A stretch of DNA of 64,000 nucleotides from Pseudomonadota bacterium. GTDB taxonomy: Bacteria; Pseudomonadota; Gammaproteobacteria; Steroidobacterales; MnTg04. The stretch is from contig JADFSO010000015.1 in the NCBI GenBank assembly GCA_022560735.1, positions 1 to 64,000 of the forward strand. Direction: 5' to 3'. This document shows, piece after piece, positions 8,169-15,716 of the stretch. The position numbers and the translations under genes are program-made. Position 1 is the first letter of the stretch, and the number at the start of each line of letters is the position of its first letter. Under the pieces are notes generated by a model. That model worked only from the letters and a program-made list of their open reading frames with translations, had not been told where the DNA came from and ran no database searches.

Positions 8169-9151
8169 GTCTGTTCTGGATTTTCGCAACGGCATTGCTG
8201 CTGGCGGTTCTTTTGCTCGCTTTTGTGCCGCTGAGGCGAGTCAAGGAAAAGGGTGCGCGCTGGACGATGCTGGCCATTGTTCTGATCGTGCCGCTGGCCG
8301 CGATATTGTTGTACCAGGCGTTTTCCAATTATGTCCCCCAGGCAGCCCATGCCAGCGTCGATCCGGTCGAGGATATGGTTGCCAGGCTGGAATCACGGCT
8401 TGCCCGAGAAGGTGGCGACGCGGACGAATGGTTAATGCTGGGGCGTTCCTACGCGATTATGGGGAGGTTTCAGGACGCCGTAGAGGTGTACGCCCGGGTC
8501 AATGAAATGACCAATGGCGAAGACCCCGCGATCATGATCGCTTATGCCGAGTCGCTGGCCTATGCGGATCGTGATTCGCTGCGAGACCTGGGAGCCGAGT
8601 TGCTGGACAAAGCGCTGGCGATCCAGCCATTGGACTCCCGCGGTCTGTGGTGGGGCGGTGTATCGGCGATGCAAAGGGGCGACCACGAGCTGGCTACCCA
8701 GCGCTGGCAATCATTGTTAAAACTCGACCCACCCGAAGCGCTGGCGAAAACCGTACGGGAGCAATTGTCCCTGATCGGTGTCGAGATCCCCGCAGCCGCT
8801 CAAGCGCAAGGCGTCAACATTCCGGTCGAGATCGAAATCTCCGCAGAACTGGCGCAGCGGGTCAATCCCAACATGGTTCTATTCCTGTTTGCGCGTACAC
8901 CAGGCACGGCGGGGCCACCGCTTGCGGTAGTCCGGCATGTTGCCGGAGAATTGCCATTAAGTGTTAATCTGGGCCAGGACAATGTCATGCTTGCCAACAC
9001 GGTGTTGGCAGACCACGACGAATTGCAGTTGGTCGCCCGCATCTCGCAATCGGGCAGTCCGGGCGCCCAGCCGGGGGATCTTTTTGGCGAGGTTCTTTAT
9101 CGCACGGGCTCCGGCGCTGTCGATTTGTTGATCGACCAGGTGGTACCCTGA
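8165..9151 (+). CDS. ccmI: Cytochrome c maturation protein CcmI
   Basis: 328 residues. Two N-terminal membrane helices (about 1-20 and 36-54) flank a basic cytoplasmic loop, followed by periplasmic TPR-like repeats (about 70-200: DADEWLMLGRSYAIMGRFQDA is the clearest unit, shown in part) and a C-terminal beta-rich domain with the CcmI pattern LFARTPGTAGPPLAV. It chaperones apocytochrome c to CcmF/CcmH. Last gene of the overlapping ccm set; no terminator is obvious in the 45 bases that follow. Confidence 0.93.
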   Translation: MSLFWIFATALLLAVLLLAFVPLRRVKEKGARWTMLAIVLIVPLAAILLYQAFSNYVPQAAHASVDPVEDMVARLESRLAREGGDADEWLMLGRSYAIMGRFQDAVEVYARVNEMTNGEDPAIMIAYAESLAYADRDSLRDLGAELLDKALAIQPLDSRGLWWGGVSAMQRGDHELATQRWQSLLKLDPPEALAKTVREQLSLIGVEIPAAAQAQGVNIPVEIEISAELAQRVNPNMVLFLFARTPGTAGPPLAVVRHVAGELPLSVNLGQDNVMLANTVLADHDELQLVARISQSGSPGAQPGDLFGEVLYRTGSGAVDLLIDQVVP

Positions 9152-9196
9152 CAAGAGGTAGCACCACGATAAGCAAACAGCAGCGGAAACGACAAA

Positions 9197-10084
9197 ATGA
9201 GCGACGTAAGACTGACTTTCAACAGCATGCCATCGATAGTGGCTGTTTACCCGAAGATGTTCATGGGATCGAAGCCCTCGCTGGTTCCGGACGGAGCCTC
9301 GGTTCCGATCATCGAGGCACGCATGGATATCGTCTCGACCCGGCCCGACAAAATTGTCGCGTACAACAAGGTCTGTGGGTTTAAGGATAGCGATTACTTG
9401 CCGATTACCTATCCGCACGTGCTGGCCACGCCGCTGCATCTCCAGATACTCTCGCATGAAGCGTTTCCTGCGCGCGCCATGGGCATGGTGCATATCGAAA
9501 ATACCATTACCCGTTATGGCTCTATTCCCAACCAGGAAATCCTCAGCATCCGGTGCTTTATTGAAGGACACAAGGAAACCGACGTGGGCCAGTTGTTCGC
9601 GATGAATACCGTGGTCAGCACACGCGACTCCGTGGTCTGGGAAGAAGTCAGCACTCTTCTTGCCCGCCGCAGGGGGGCAAGAAAATCCGGTCCCACCAGG
9701 GAAAAAACCGGCGATACGGTTGCCGATTTCGACCAGCCGGGTACGACCAGCAGTGGCTGGAACGCAACCGCCGGTATCGGGCGGCAATACGCGATGGTTT
9801 CGGGTGACTTCAACCCGATTCACCTGAGCAGCCCGACGGCTCGCTTGCTGGGCTTCCGGGCGGCGATCGCCCACGGCATGTGGTCGCTGGCCAGATCGCT
9901 GGCTGAAATCGGCGAGGCGTCACTCGGGCCGCAGGTTCGGGTCAGCAGCAACTTCAAGACGCCGATCCTGTTACCAGCCTGGGTCACTTTTCTCAGCCGT
10001 TCGAGCGAGCAGGGCACGCACTTCCTGCTGGCCGACCATGCCGGCCAAAAGCCGCACCTGGGCGGTCTCTGCGAGAAACTCTGA
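9197..10084 (+). CDS. MaoC-like hot-dog fold (acyl dehydratase-like) protein
   Basis: A 295-residue protein with a double hot-dog organisation. The C-terminal half contains GDFNPIHLSSPTARLLGFRA and then AIAHGMWSLA, the hydratase-2 motif of MaoC/R-specific enoyl-CoA hydratases (catalytic Asp and His; here D-F-N-P-I-H). The N-terminal half (ITYPHVLATPLHLQIL) resembles the degenerate first hot-dog. It likely hydrates or dehydrates an acyl-CoA; substrate unknown. It begins 45 bases after ccmI and may or may not belong to that operon. Confidence 0.8.
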   Translation: MSDVRLTFNSMPSIVAVYPKMFMGSKPSLVPDGASVPIIEARMDIVSTRPDKIVAYNKVCGFKDSDYLPITYPHVLATPLHLQILSHEAFPARAMGMVHIENTITRYGSIPNQEILSIRCFIEGHKETDVGQLFAMNTVVSTRDSVVWEEVSTLLARRRGARKSGPTREKTGDTVADFDQPGTTSSGWNATAGIGRQYAMVSGDFNPIHLSSPTARLLGFRAAIAHGMWSLARSLAEIGEASLGPQVRVSSNFKTPILLPAWVTFLSRSSEQGTHFLLADHAGQKPHLGGLCEKL

Positions 10085-10163
10085 CGCCAGCCCGCCAGGC
10101 TCTTGACCGGGACAGGTGGTGAAATATGCGGGTTGAGGCGAGCAATCTGCGCAAGCGGTTGTT

Positions 10164-10169
10164 TATAAT
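10164..10169 (+). promoter_or_regulatory. Putative -10 box upstream of the sensor kinase gene
   Basis: A perfect TATAAT inside TTTATAATAAAATTC, 41 bases before the TTG start of the kinase gene. The spacing to any -35-like hexamer is poor (TTGAGG lies 26 bases upstream), so it may be a regulated or extended promoter. Confidence 0.4.
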
Positions 10170-10209
10170 AAAATTCCCGTTTTGAGCAAATGCCCGGACT
10201 GGAGTTCCC

Positions 10210-11304
10210 TTGCCAAACCGATTTCTCAAACTGCAAAACCTGCTGAAAAGCAATCAACGCTTGTTCTGGTTTTTGCATACGGCTGGCTGGCTGGCTTACG
10301 CTCTGGCGAATATTCTCGGCGCGCTGGAACTGGAGCGGACGGTATCCTACAACCTGGTCATCCTGACCAGCACAGTCAGCGGGTTTGCCCTGTCGCTTCT
10401 GCTGCGTTACTGGAACCGTTTTCTGTGGGCCAAGTCACCGCTCTGGCAGGTGGTTGGCGCGACCGGGATGTCCTTTCTGCTGGCTTTGCCCTGGACGTGG
10501 CTGCGCAACGAGTTTCTCTGGCACACCTACAAAATCTGGTATGAACCGCAGTCGCTTGGCGATTATGTCAGCGGCGTTACCGGCTCCAGTTACGTGTTGC
10601 TTTGCTGGAGCGGACTGTATTTCGGGATCAAGTATTACCAGATATTGCAACTACAAATCCGCCGTTCCCTGGAATCCGCTGCAGCCGCGCACGAAGCGCA
10701 GCTGAAAATGCTGCGTTACCAACTCAACCCGCACTTTCTGTTCAATACGCTCAATTCGATATCCACGCTGATACTCGAAAAACAGATCGAGGCCGCCAAC
10801 CGGTCGGTGACCCGGCTGAGCGAATTTTTGAGATATACGCTGGATAACGACCCGATGAAAAAGGTCACGCTTGCGCAGGAGATTCACGCGCTCGATCTTT
10901 ACCTGAGCATCGAAAAAGTGCGTTTCGACGAACGGCTGCGGCTCAATTATGAGATTGCAAAAGAAACCGAAAACGCATTGGTACCCAGCATGATACTTCA
11001 GCCATTGATCGAAAACGCACTCAAATATGCCATAGCACCGAGGGTCGACGGTGGTTCGATCGGTGTGATAACCCGACTCGAAGGACAAACAGTGGTTATT
11101 ATCGTCGAAGACGATGGCCCCGGTATCGATATGGATAGGATAAAGGCCGATGGCGAACGCGATGGCGTAGGCCTGGCAAACACCCGGCAACGCCTGAGCC
11201 AGATTTACGGCACCGACCACTATTTCGAGTGCCGTAATCGAGAATCGGGCGGTTTGCAGATCACGATTTCCATACCACTGGAAACTGATTTAGCGGCAGG
11301 ATGA
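10210..11304 (+). CDS. Sensor histidine kinase, LytS/AlgZ type
   Basis: 364 residues with a TTG start; GGAG lies 5 bases upstream. Four membrane helices (about 16-150) form the sensor part without a recognisable ligand domain. The His_kinase (PF06580-type) box QLNPHFLFNTLNSIS has the phospho-accepting histidine at about 175, followed by the HATPase segment ILQPLIENALKYA and DDGPGID and GLANTRQRL. The architecture matches Pseudomonas AlgZ/FimS. Next to it, four bases on, is its LytTR response regulator. It likely controls secretion, motility or surface traits, but no target is identifiable here. Confidence 0.9.
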   Translation: MPNRFLKLQNLLKSNQRLFWFLHTAGWLAYALANILGALELERTVSYNLVILTSTVSGFALSLLLRYWNRFLWAKSPLWQVVGATGMSFLLALPWTWLRNEFLWHTYKIWYEPQSLGDYVSGVTGSSYVLLCWSGLYFGIKYYQILQLQIRRSLESAAAAHEAQLKMLRYQLNPHFLFNTLNSISTLILEKQIEAANRSVTRLSEFLRYTLDNDPMKKVTLAQEIHALDLYLSIEKVRFDERLRLNYEIAKETENALVPSMILQPLIENALKYAIAPRVDGGSIGVITRLEGQTVVIIVEDDGPGIDMDRIKADGERDGVGLANTRQRLSQIYGTDHYFECRNRESGGLQITISIPLETDLAAG

Positions 11305-11308
11305 CGGG

Positions 11309-12121
11309 ATGAAAATCAAAACCTTGCTGGTCGATGACGAAGACCTCGCTCGCCGGGGCCTGAAGATCAGGTTGAAAGATGCAGCGGATATAGAAATTAT
11401 TGGCGAAGCGGCGCATGGCGAAGAGGCCCTGCGGATGGTCGATGAGCTCAAACCCGACTTGATGTTTCTGGATATCCAGATGCCCGGGATGAACGGCTTC
11501 GACGTTCTGAAAACACTCGCCGGCAAACGCATGCCGATGATCGTGTTCGTTACCGCATATGATGAATATGCGGTTCGTGCTTTTGACGCCCACGCAATCG
11601 ATTACCTGCTAAAACCCATCGATGCAAACCGCCTCGAAGAGGCCTTGTCGCATATTCGCAAGCAATGGGAACAACGCGAGGCGGTGCAGCACCGCACCCG
11701 CCTGCTCGAGATCGTTGCGGAAATGTCCGGTGAGGACAGTGTCAGCCTCGATGAAATCATCGAAAAAGGCCGCGACGCAATCGGCCAGAAATACCTCAGT
11801 AAATTGCCGATCAAGGACGGGCGCGTCACCGTGCGAGTCGAAGTCACGGATATCGGCTGGATCGATGCAGCCGGCGATTACATGTGCGTGCATGTCAATG
11901 GCGTTACCCACATTCTTCGCGGAACCATGAAAAAGCTCGAAGATTGCCTCGACCCGAATATTTTTCAGCGCATACACCGCTCTACGATCGTCAATATCAA
12001 CTGCGTCAAGGAAGTGCGTTCGCACATGAACGGCGAGTATTTCCTGTCCCTGGAAAATGGCGTCGAGTTAAAACTGTCGCGGCACTACAAGGAAAAAATC
12101 AAATATTTCGTCGGCGCCTGA
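11309..12121 (+). CDS. LytTR-family response regulator (AlgR-like)
   Basis: 270 residues. Receiver domain 1-120 with acidic pocket DDED near residue 10, phosphorylation site D55 in DLMFLDIQMPG and conserved VTAYDEYAVRAF (T and K sites; the lysine is in YLLKP). A linker of about 40 residues leads to a C-terminal LytTR DNA-binding domain (about 165-268, with IFQRIHRSTIVN and LKLSRHY). It starts four bases after the kinase gene, so the two form a two-component pair. Confidence 0.93.
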   Translation: MKIKTLLVDDEDLARRGLKIRLKDAADIEIIGEAAHGEEALRMVDELKPDLMFLDIQMPGMNGFDVLKTLAGKRMPMIVFVTAYDEYAVRAFDAHAIDYLLKPIDANRLEEALSHIRKQWEQREAVQHRTRLLEIVAEMSGEDSVSLDEIIEKGRDAIGQKYLSKLPIKDGRVTVRVEVTDIGWIDAAGDYMCVHVNGVTHILRGTMKKLEDCLDPNIFQRIHRSTIVNINCVKEVRSHMNGEYFLSLENGVELKLSRHYKEKIKYFVGA

Positions 12122-12175
12122 GCTTCAGCCATAGCAAGGGCAAAGCAAAGTAACCAGAACAGGAGTTTCAGCCTT

Positions 12176-13573
12176 ATGGCTGACCGGCTCAACCGATTAT
12201 TGAATTTCAAACGCGGCGAGTTGCCGCTGGCCTTGTTATCGGCCGCATTCTTTTTCTGCCTGCTCTGTGGTTACTTTTTTCTGCGCCCGGTCCGTGATGC
12301 CATGGGCGTGTCCCGCGGCATGGACGAGCTTCGCTGGCTGTTTGTTGTGACCTCGATTTCGGCACTGCTTTTCGTGGTCGCTTTCGGCGGAATCGTCAGC
12401 CGGTTGAACCGGCGGCGATTCATTCCGGTGGCCTATTTTTTTATCATTTTCTGCCTGCTGATCTTCGCCAGCTTGCTGGTGTTCGACGGCGCAACCGGTG
12501 GCGGACTGATCGGTTCCAACACCCAGACCAGCACATCGAGGATCGTCGGTTATACTTTCTATGTCTGGCTCAGCGTCATCAATCTTTTCGCAACCAGCAT
12601 ATTCTGGGCCTTCATGGTCGACATATTCGATGTCGATCAGGGCAAGCGGCTGTTCCCGTTCATCGGCATAGGCGGCACACTGGGCGCTCTGGCCGGCGGC
12701 TTTAGCACGCGGCAGATTGCCGGCATGACCGACTCGGTTTTTCTGCCCGCCGGCCTGATGCTGGCCGGTGCAACGCTGTTTGCTGTGGCCATACTGATCA
12801 TGCTGGCGTTGGACCGTGCTGCGATTCGCTCCAGCCATTCGAAACTCGGAACCTCGGTCGGTCCGCTAGAGACCGGGCCGGTCGTGCGTGCAACGATCGG
12901 CGGTAATGCGATGGATGGGTTGATCGCGGTGTCCAAATCCCCCTATCTGCTGGGGATCGGTGGCTACATCATCATGATGGCGATTTCGAACACGATGATT
13001 TATTTCACCCAGGCCAACCTGATACTCAATGAATCCGATAATTTTAGTGAGTTTATTGCCAACTTCGCGTTGTTCGATGTGCTGGCGCAGACCGCAACCT
13101 TGTTTACCCAGATGTTTGTCACGACGCACTTGATTCGCAAACTCGGTGTGGGTTTCACGCTGGCCATGCTGCCCCTGGTGACCACTGCGGGGTTCGCGGT
13201 ACTCGCCGTTTGGCCAACCCTCGGCGTCATGGCGATATTCCAGGCCCTGCACCGGGCAACGCGCTATGCGGTATCGCGCCCGGCACGCGAGACCCTGTTC
13301 AGCGTCGTTCCCGCATCCGAAAAGTACAAGGCCAAACCCATCATTGATGTATTCTTCTACCGCGGCGGCGATGTTGCCGGCGCCGGTATCGATGGATTGT
13401 TCAGAGCGCTTGGGCTGAGTCTGTCGTGGCTGGCCGCGGCGATTGTGCCCATCGCCGGCGCCTGGGGGGTGCTGTCTTTTGCGCTGGGCCGAACTCAGGG
13501 ACACAAAGCCGGTCTGTTACAAAATGCAGCCGATGGCCCGGACGAGGAGGGCAGGACAGATGTTCAGACTTAG
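12176..13573 (+). CDS. MFS / ATP-ADP translocase-like membrane transporter
   Basis: 465 residues with about twelve membrane helices. It starts with a short cytoplasmic piece (MADRLNRLLNFKRGELPL) and the segment CGYFFLRPVRDAMGV, typical of bacterial proteins annotated as NTP/NDP-exchange or MFS carriers. RYAVSRPARETLFSVV near residue 365 is also characteristic. Substrate cannot be read from the sequence; the true nucleotide translocases occur in intracellular bacteria, and free-living relatives have unknown cargo. An AGGAG ribosome-binding site precedes the ATG. Its end overlaps the aldo/keto reductase start by 14 bases. Confidence 0.8.
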   Translation: MADRLNRLLNFKRGELPLALLSAAFFFCLLCGYFFLRPVRDAMGVSRGMDELRWLFVVTSISALLFVVAFGGIVSRLNRRRFIPVAYFFIIFCLLIFASLLVFDGATGGGLIGSNTQTSTSRIVGYTFYVWLSVINLFATSIFWAFMVDIFDVDQGKRLFPFIGIGGTLGALAGGFSTRQIAGMTDSVFLPAGLMLAGATLFAVAILIMLALDRAAIRSSHSKLGTSVGPLETGPVVRATIGGNAMDGLIAVSKSPYLLGIGGYIIMMAISNTMIYFTQANLILNESDNFSEFIANFALFDVLAQTATLFTQMFVTTHLIRKLGVGFTLAMLPLVTTAGFAVLAVWPTLGVMAIFQALHRATRYAVSRPARETLFSVVPASEKYKAKPIIDVFFYRGGDVAGAGIDGLFRALGLSLSWLAAAIVPIAGAWGVLSFALGRTQGHKAGLLQNAADGPDEEGRTDVQT

Positions 13574-14474
13574 TCGCAGGGAATTTTTAGCGGGAACAGC
13601 TGCGGCCGGCATGTTGAAGGCAGGTGGTCTGACGCTGGCAGATGACAGGCCGATGTTGCACCGGTCGATTCCCGGCAGCGCGGAACAGCTGCCCATTATC
13701 GGTCTTGGTACAGCGCGGGTATTTAACGTCGACGATTCGCCAGAGCTTCTTGCCCCACTCAGGGCAGTGCTCAAGGAACTCCTCGATGGCGGCGGCAGCG
13801 TCATCGATACCGCACCATCGTACGGGATGGCAGAACGCGTAGTCGGCGACCTGGTGACCGGGCTCGAATCCGGGAAAGTCTTTCTCGCTACCAAGGTTGC
13901 GGCCAATGGCAAGGAAGCCGGCCTGCGCCAGATACAAAATTCGTTCAAGGATCTCAGGACCGGCATTGTGGACCTTTACCAGGTTCATAACCTGCGGGAC
14001 ACCAAACAACAGCTCGGGCTACTCAGGGAACTGCAAGCGGAAGGCAAGATCCGCTATATCGGCATTACCCATTACGTCGACAGCCAGCATGATGAGCTGG
14101 TGGATTGGGTCAGACGGGAGCCGATGGACTTCCTGCAGTTCAATTATTCCATCGCGGGCCGCACCGCGGAACAAACCCTGTTGCCGCTTTGTGAAGACAT
14201 GGGCGTAGCGACGATGATCAACCGGCCATTCAAGCGCGGCAGATTATTCAGGGGCGTAAAAGGAAAAGCGCTGCCCGAATGGGCGGCTGACTTCGATTGC
14301 CATAGCTGGGGGCAGTTCTTTCTCAAATACATCGCCGCAAACCCGGCGGTCACCAACATTATTCCGGCGACAGCCAATCCAAAACACATGCTGGACAATA
14401 TCCAGGCGGGGAAGGGCAGGCTGCCCGATGCCCGTCAACGAGCAAAGATGATCCAGTTTATTGACAACCTGTAG
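13560..14474 (+). CDS. Aldo/keto reductase with Tat-type leader
   Basis: 304 residues from the ATG at 13560, preceded by GAGGAGG about nine bases upstream; the frame stays open further upstream only as a shadow of the carrier gene. The N-terminus MFRLSRREFLAGTAAAGM has a twin-arginine motif (SRREFL), so the protein is probably exported folded. Catalytic residues of the aldo/keto reductase fold are present: D and Y in DTAPSYG, K in ATKVAAN and H in YQVHN. The GLGTARVF start of the barrel is also clear. An exported NAD(P)H-dependent enzyme is odd because the cofactor is not normally supplied in the periplasm, though Tat cargo can fold with it. Confidence 0.85.
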   Translation: MFRLSRREFLAGTAAAGMLKAGGLTLADDRPMLHRSIPGSAEQLPIIGLGTARVFNVDDSPELLAPLRAVLKELLDGGGSVIDTAPSYGMAERVVGDLVTGLESGKVFLATKVAANGKEAGLRQIQNSFKDLRTGIVDLYQVHNLRDTKQQLGLLRELQAEGKIRYIGITHYVDSQHDELVDWVRREPMDFLQFNYSIAGRTAEQTLLPLCEDMGVATMINRPFKRGRLFRGVKGKALPEWAADFDCHSWGQFFLKYIAANPAVTNIIPATANPKHMLDNIQAGKGRLPDARQRAKMIQFIDNL

Positions 14475-14503
14475 CTCAGTGCAGGTTGTCGCAGTGAAAC
14501 AGC

Positions 14504-14548
14504 AGGGCGGGCTACCGGGGTGCGTTAAGCCCCCGGCGCCGCCCTTTT
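14504..14548. terminator. Bidirectional intrinsic terminator
   Basis: A nested hairpin: outer arms AGGGCGG / CCGCCCT and inner arms CCGGGG / CCCCGG around a short loop, followed by TTTTAG on the plus strand and preceded by A-rich sequence only weakly on the other. It lies between the convergent aldo/keto reductase and repeat-protein genes and should stop the plus-strand transcript. Confidence 0.7.
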
Positions 14549-14553
14549 AGATC

Positions 14554-15012
14554 CTAATCGCCGCCACGCTGGCCGTGATGGCCGTGACGTTTCTCACCCT
14601 TGCCACGATGCCTGGAGCGCGCGGCTTCGCGTTGCTCGTCGGACATCGACTCCCAGCGTGCACGTCGTTCTGCCTTCCTTTCACTCCGTTTGGCCCTGGC
14701 TGCTTCGCGTTCTTCCTCGGACATCGACTCCCAGCGCGCACGCTTCTGTGCGCGGTGTTTCTCTCGCATTTCGCCGCGTTTGGCACGAGCCGACTCGCGT
14801 TGCTCCTCGGACATGCCTTCCCATTTGGCGCGCCGCTCCGCGCGAAACGCCTCTCTTTCCTCGGCAGACATGTTTTGCAAGCGCTCGAGCATTTCCGCAC
14901 GGCTTTGTTTCTGATCCACCATAGCGCCGTCATCCGATTCCTGCGCAACGGCGACGCCGGCCGACAAGGACAGAAGCAGACTGAATAATATAACAAGCAA
15001 TTTGGATTTCAT
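14554..15012 (-). CDS. Secreted charged repeat protein (MSxEqREaaR repeats)
   Basis: 152 residues with a signal peptide (MKSKLLVILFSLLLSLSAGVAVA, shown in pieces: KLLVILFSLLLSLSAGVAVA). The mature part is made of imperfect repeats: MSAEEREAFRAERRAKW, MSEEQRESARAKR, MSEEEREAARAKR and MSDEQREAARSRH, the last three each preceded by (K/R)WE(G/S), with periods of about 26 and 30 residues. The tail is Arg/His/Gly-rich (GKGEKRHGHHGQRGG). It should be helical and periplasmic. The repeats resemble the LSPEQR pattern of DUF3106 or Spy-like proteins but I cannot assign a family. A chaperone or metal-binding role is guesswork. Confidence 0.7.
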   Translation of the reverse strand: MKSKLLVILFSLLLSLSAGVAVAQESDDGAMVDQKQSRAEMLERLQNMSAEEREAFRAERRAKWEGMSEEQRESARAKRGEMREKHRAQKRARWESMSEEEREAARAKRSERKAERRARWESMSDEQREAARSRHRGKGEKRHGHHGQRGGD

Positions 15013-15426
15013 TTCACTCTCCAGGCAATGTTCAGGGAAACAAACGGGCGCACTGTTTGGCAGCCCATTGTAGTGAATAACGACGTATGGCGAGTTTGGT
15101 TGACCGAGCGGGGCTCATATCGTGGTTCGCCAGGGGTTGATACGACGACGGGACTGGTCACGAGGCAGATTATTAAATGGCGGGCTCTGGTATGAAGGTC
15201 GATATGCGGATTGTTCTACGATTTAACATAATATACATTATGCGTCTTTTACGCGTACGCCGAGAAAGCTACCCAAACACCCCTCCCTCCATATATAGCA
15301 GCACTGTATTACACTACTAAAACAGTAAGTTATAGCTCTTTTCTAGACTATTTCTCTAATATTCCATATCTGCCTGCCGTTTCACCTCTTCCGCTCCAGT
15401 TCCCTGCTGCGCGTCGTTGTCCGGGC
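15013..15426. other. Gene-free stretch, partly AT-rich
   Basis: Upstream of the repeat-protein gene there is no coding frame with recognisable content. From about 15200 to 15360 the base composition becomes clearly richer in A and T than the flanks. It contains a 16-base interrupted palindrome, CATAATATACATTATG, at 15227-15242. I see no tRNA, no terminator and no convincing promoter pair. Confidence 0.6.
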
Positions 15427-15440
15427 AAAACCGAGCAAAA

Positions 15441-15681
15441 CCGAGGACATCCACACCTTTTCGTGAACAAAACCGAGGACATCCACACCTTTTCGGAACC
15501 AAAACCGAGGACATCCACACCTTTTCGGAACAAAACCGAGGACATCCACACCTTTTCGTGAAAATCATCCTACTGCGATCCCCCAAACAATCAGCCACGG
15601 GGATATTTGTAGGGTTTGCTCAGAAAGTCTGTGGGTGTCCTTTGTTGAACGCAGAAAGTCTGTGGGTGTCCTTTGTTGAAT
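15441..15681. repeat. Complex repeat module, copy 1 (R1)
   Basis: Four tandem units starting CCGAGGACATCCACACC at 15441, 15473, 15505 and 15536 (period 31-32), a core at 15559-15620 that is nearly the same as in copy 2, then two tandem units of CAGAAAGTCTGTGGGTGTCC at 15621 and 15652 (period 31). The right-hand units, read on the other strand, match the left-hand ones at about 15 of 20 positions, so the module is symmetrical: A A A A - core - A' A'. A second copy is at 23083-23266 in the same orientation. No protein is encoded across it; open frames here are by-products of the repeat. Confidence 0.9.
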
Positions 15682-15716
15682 ATTTCCTGGGGTGTTGTGA
15701 CCGCGATCAGGTGGAC

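Noticed and set aside
8957-9874. 305-residue minus-strand reading frame
   Set aside because: It lies opposite ccmI and the MaoC-like gene, both with clear domain motifs; it has no recognisable domain and reflects GC-rich codon bias.
12176-13573. True ATP/ADP translocase of an intracellular parasite
   Set aside because: The other genes indicate a free-living metabolism; the carrier resembles broader MFS-type relatives of unknown cargo.
15441-15558. CRISPR array
   Set aside because: The units have a period of 31-32 bases, but the variable part is only about 8-10 bases, is almost the same in every unit, and no cas gene is near. It is a tandem repeat, not repeats separated by unique spacers.
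15348-15598. Two overlapping minus-strand reading frames with KRCGCPRFCSE-type repeats
   Set aside because: They are produced by translating the tandem DNA repeat; there is no ribosome site, no family match and the same sequence in R2 is not open in the corresponding frame.
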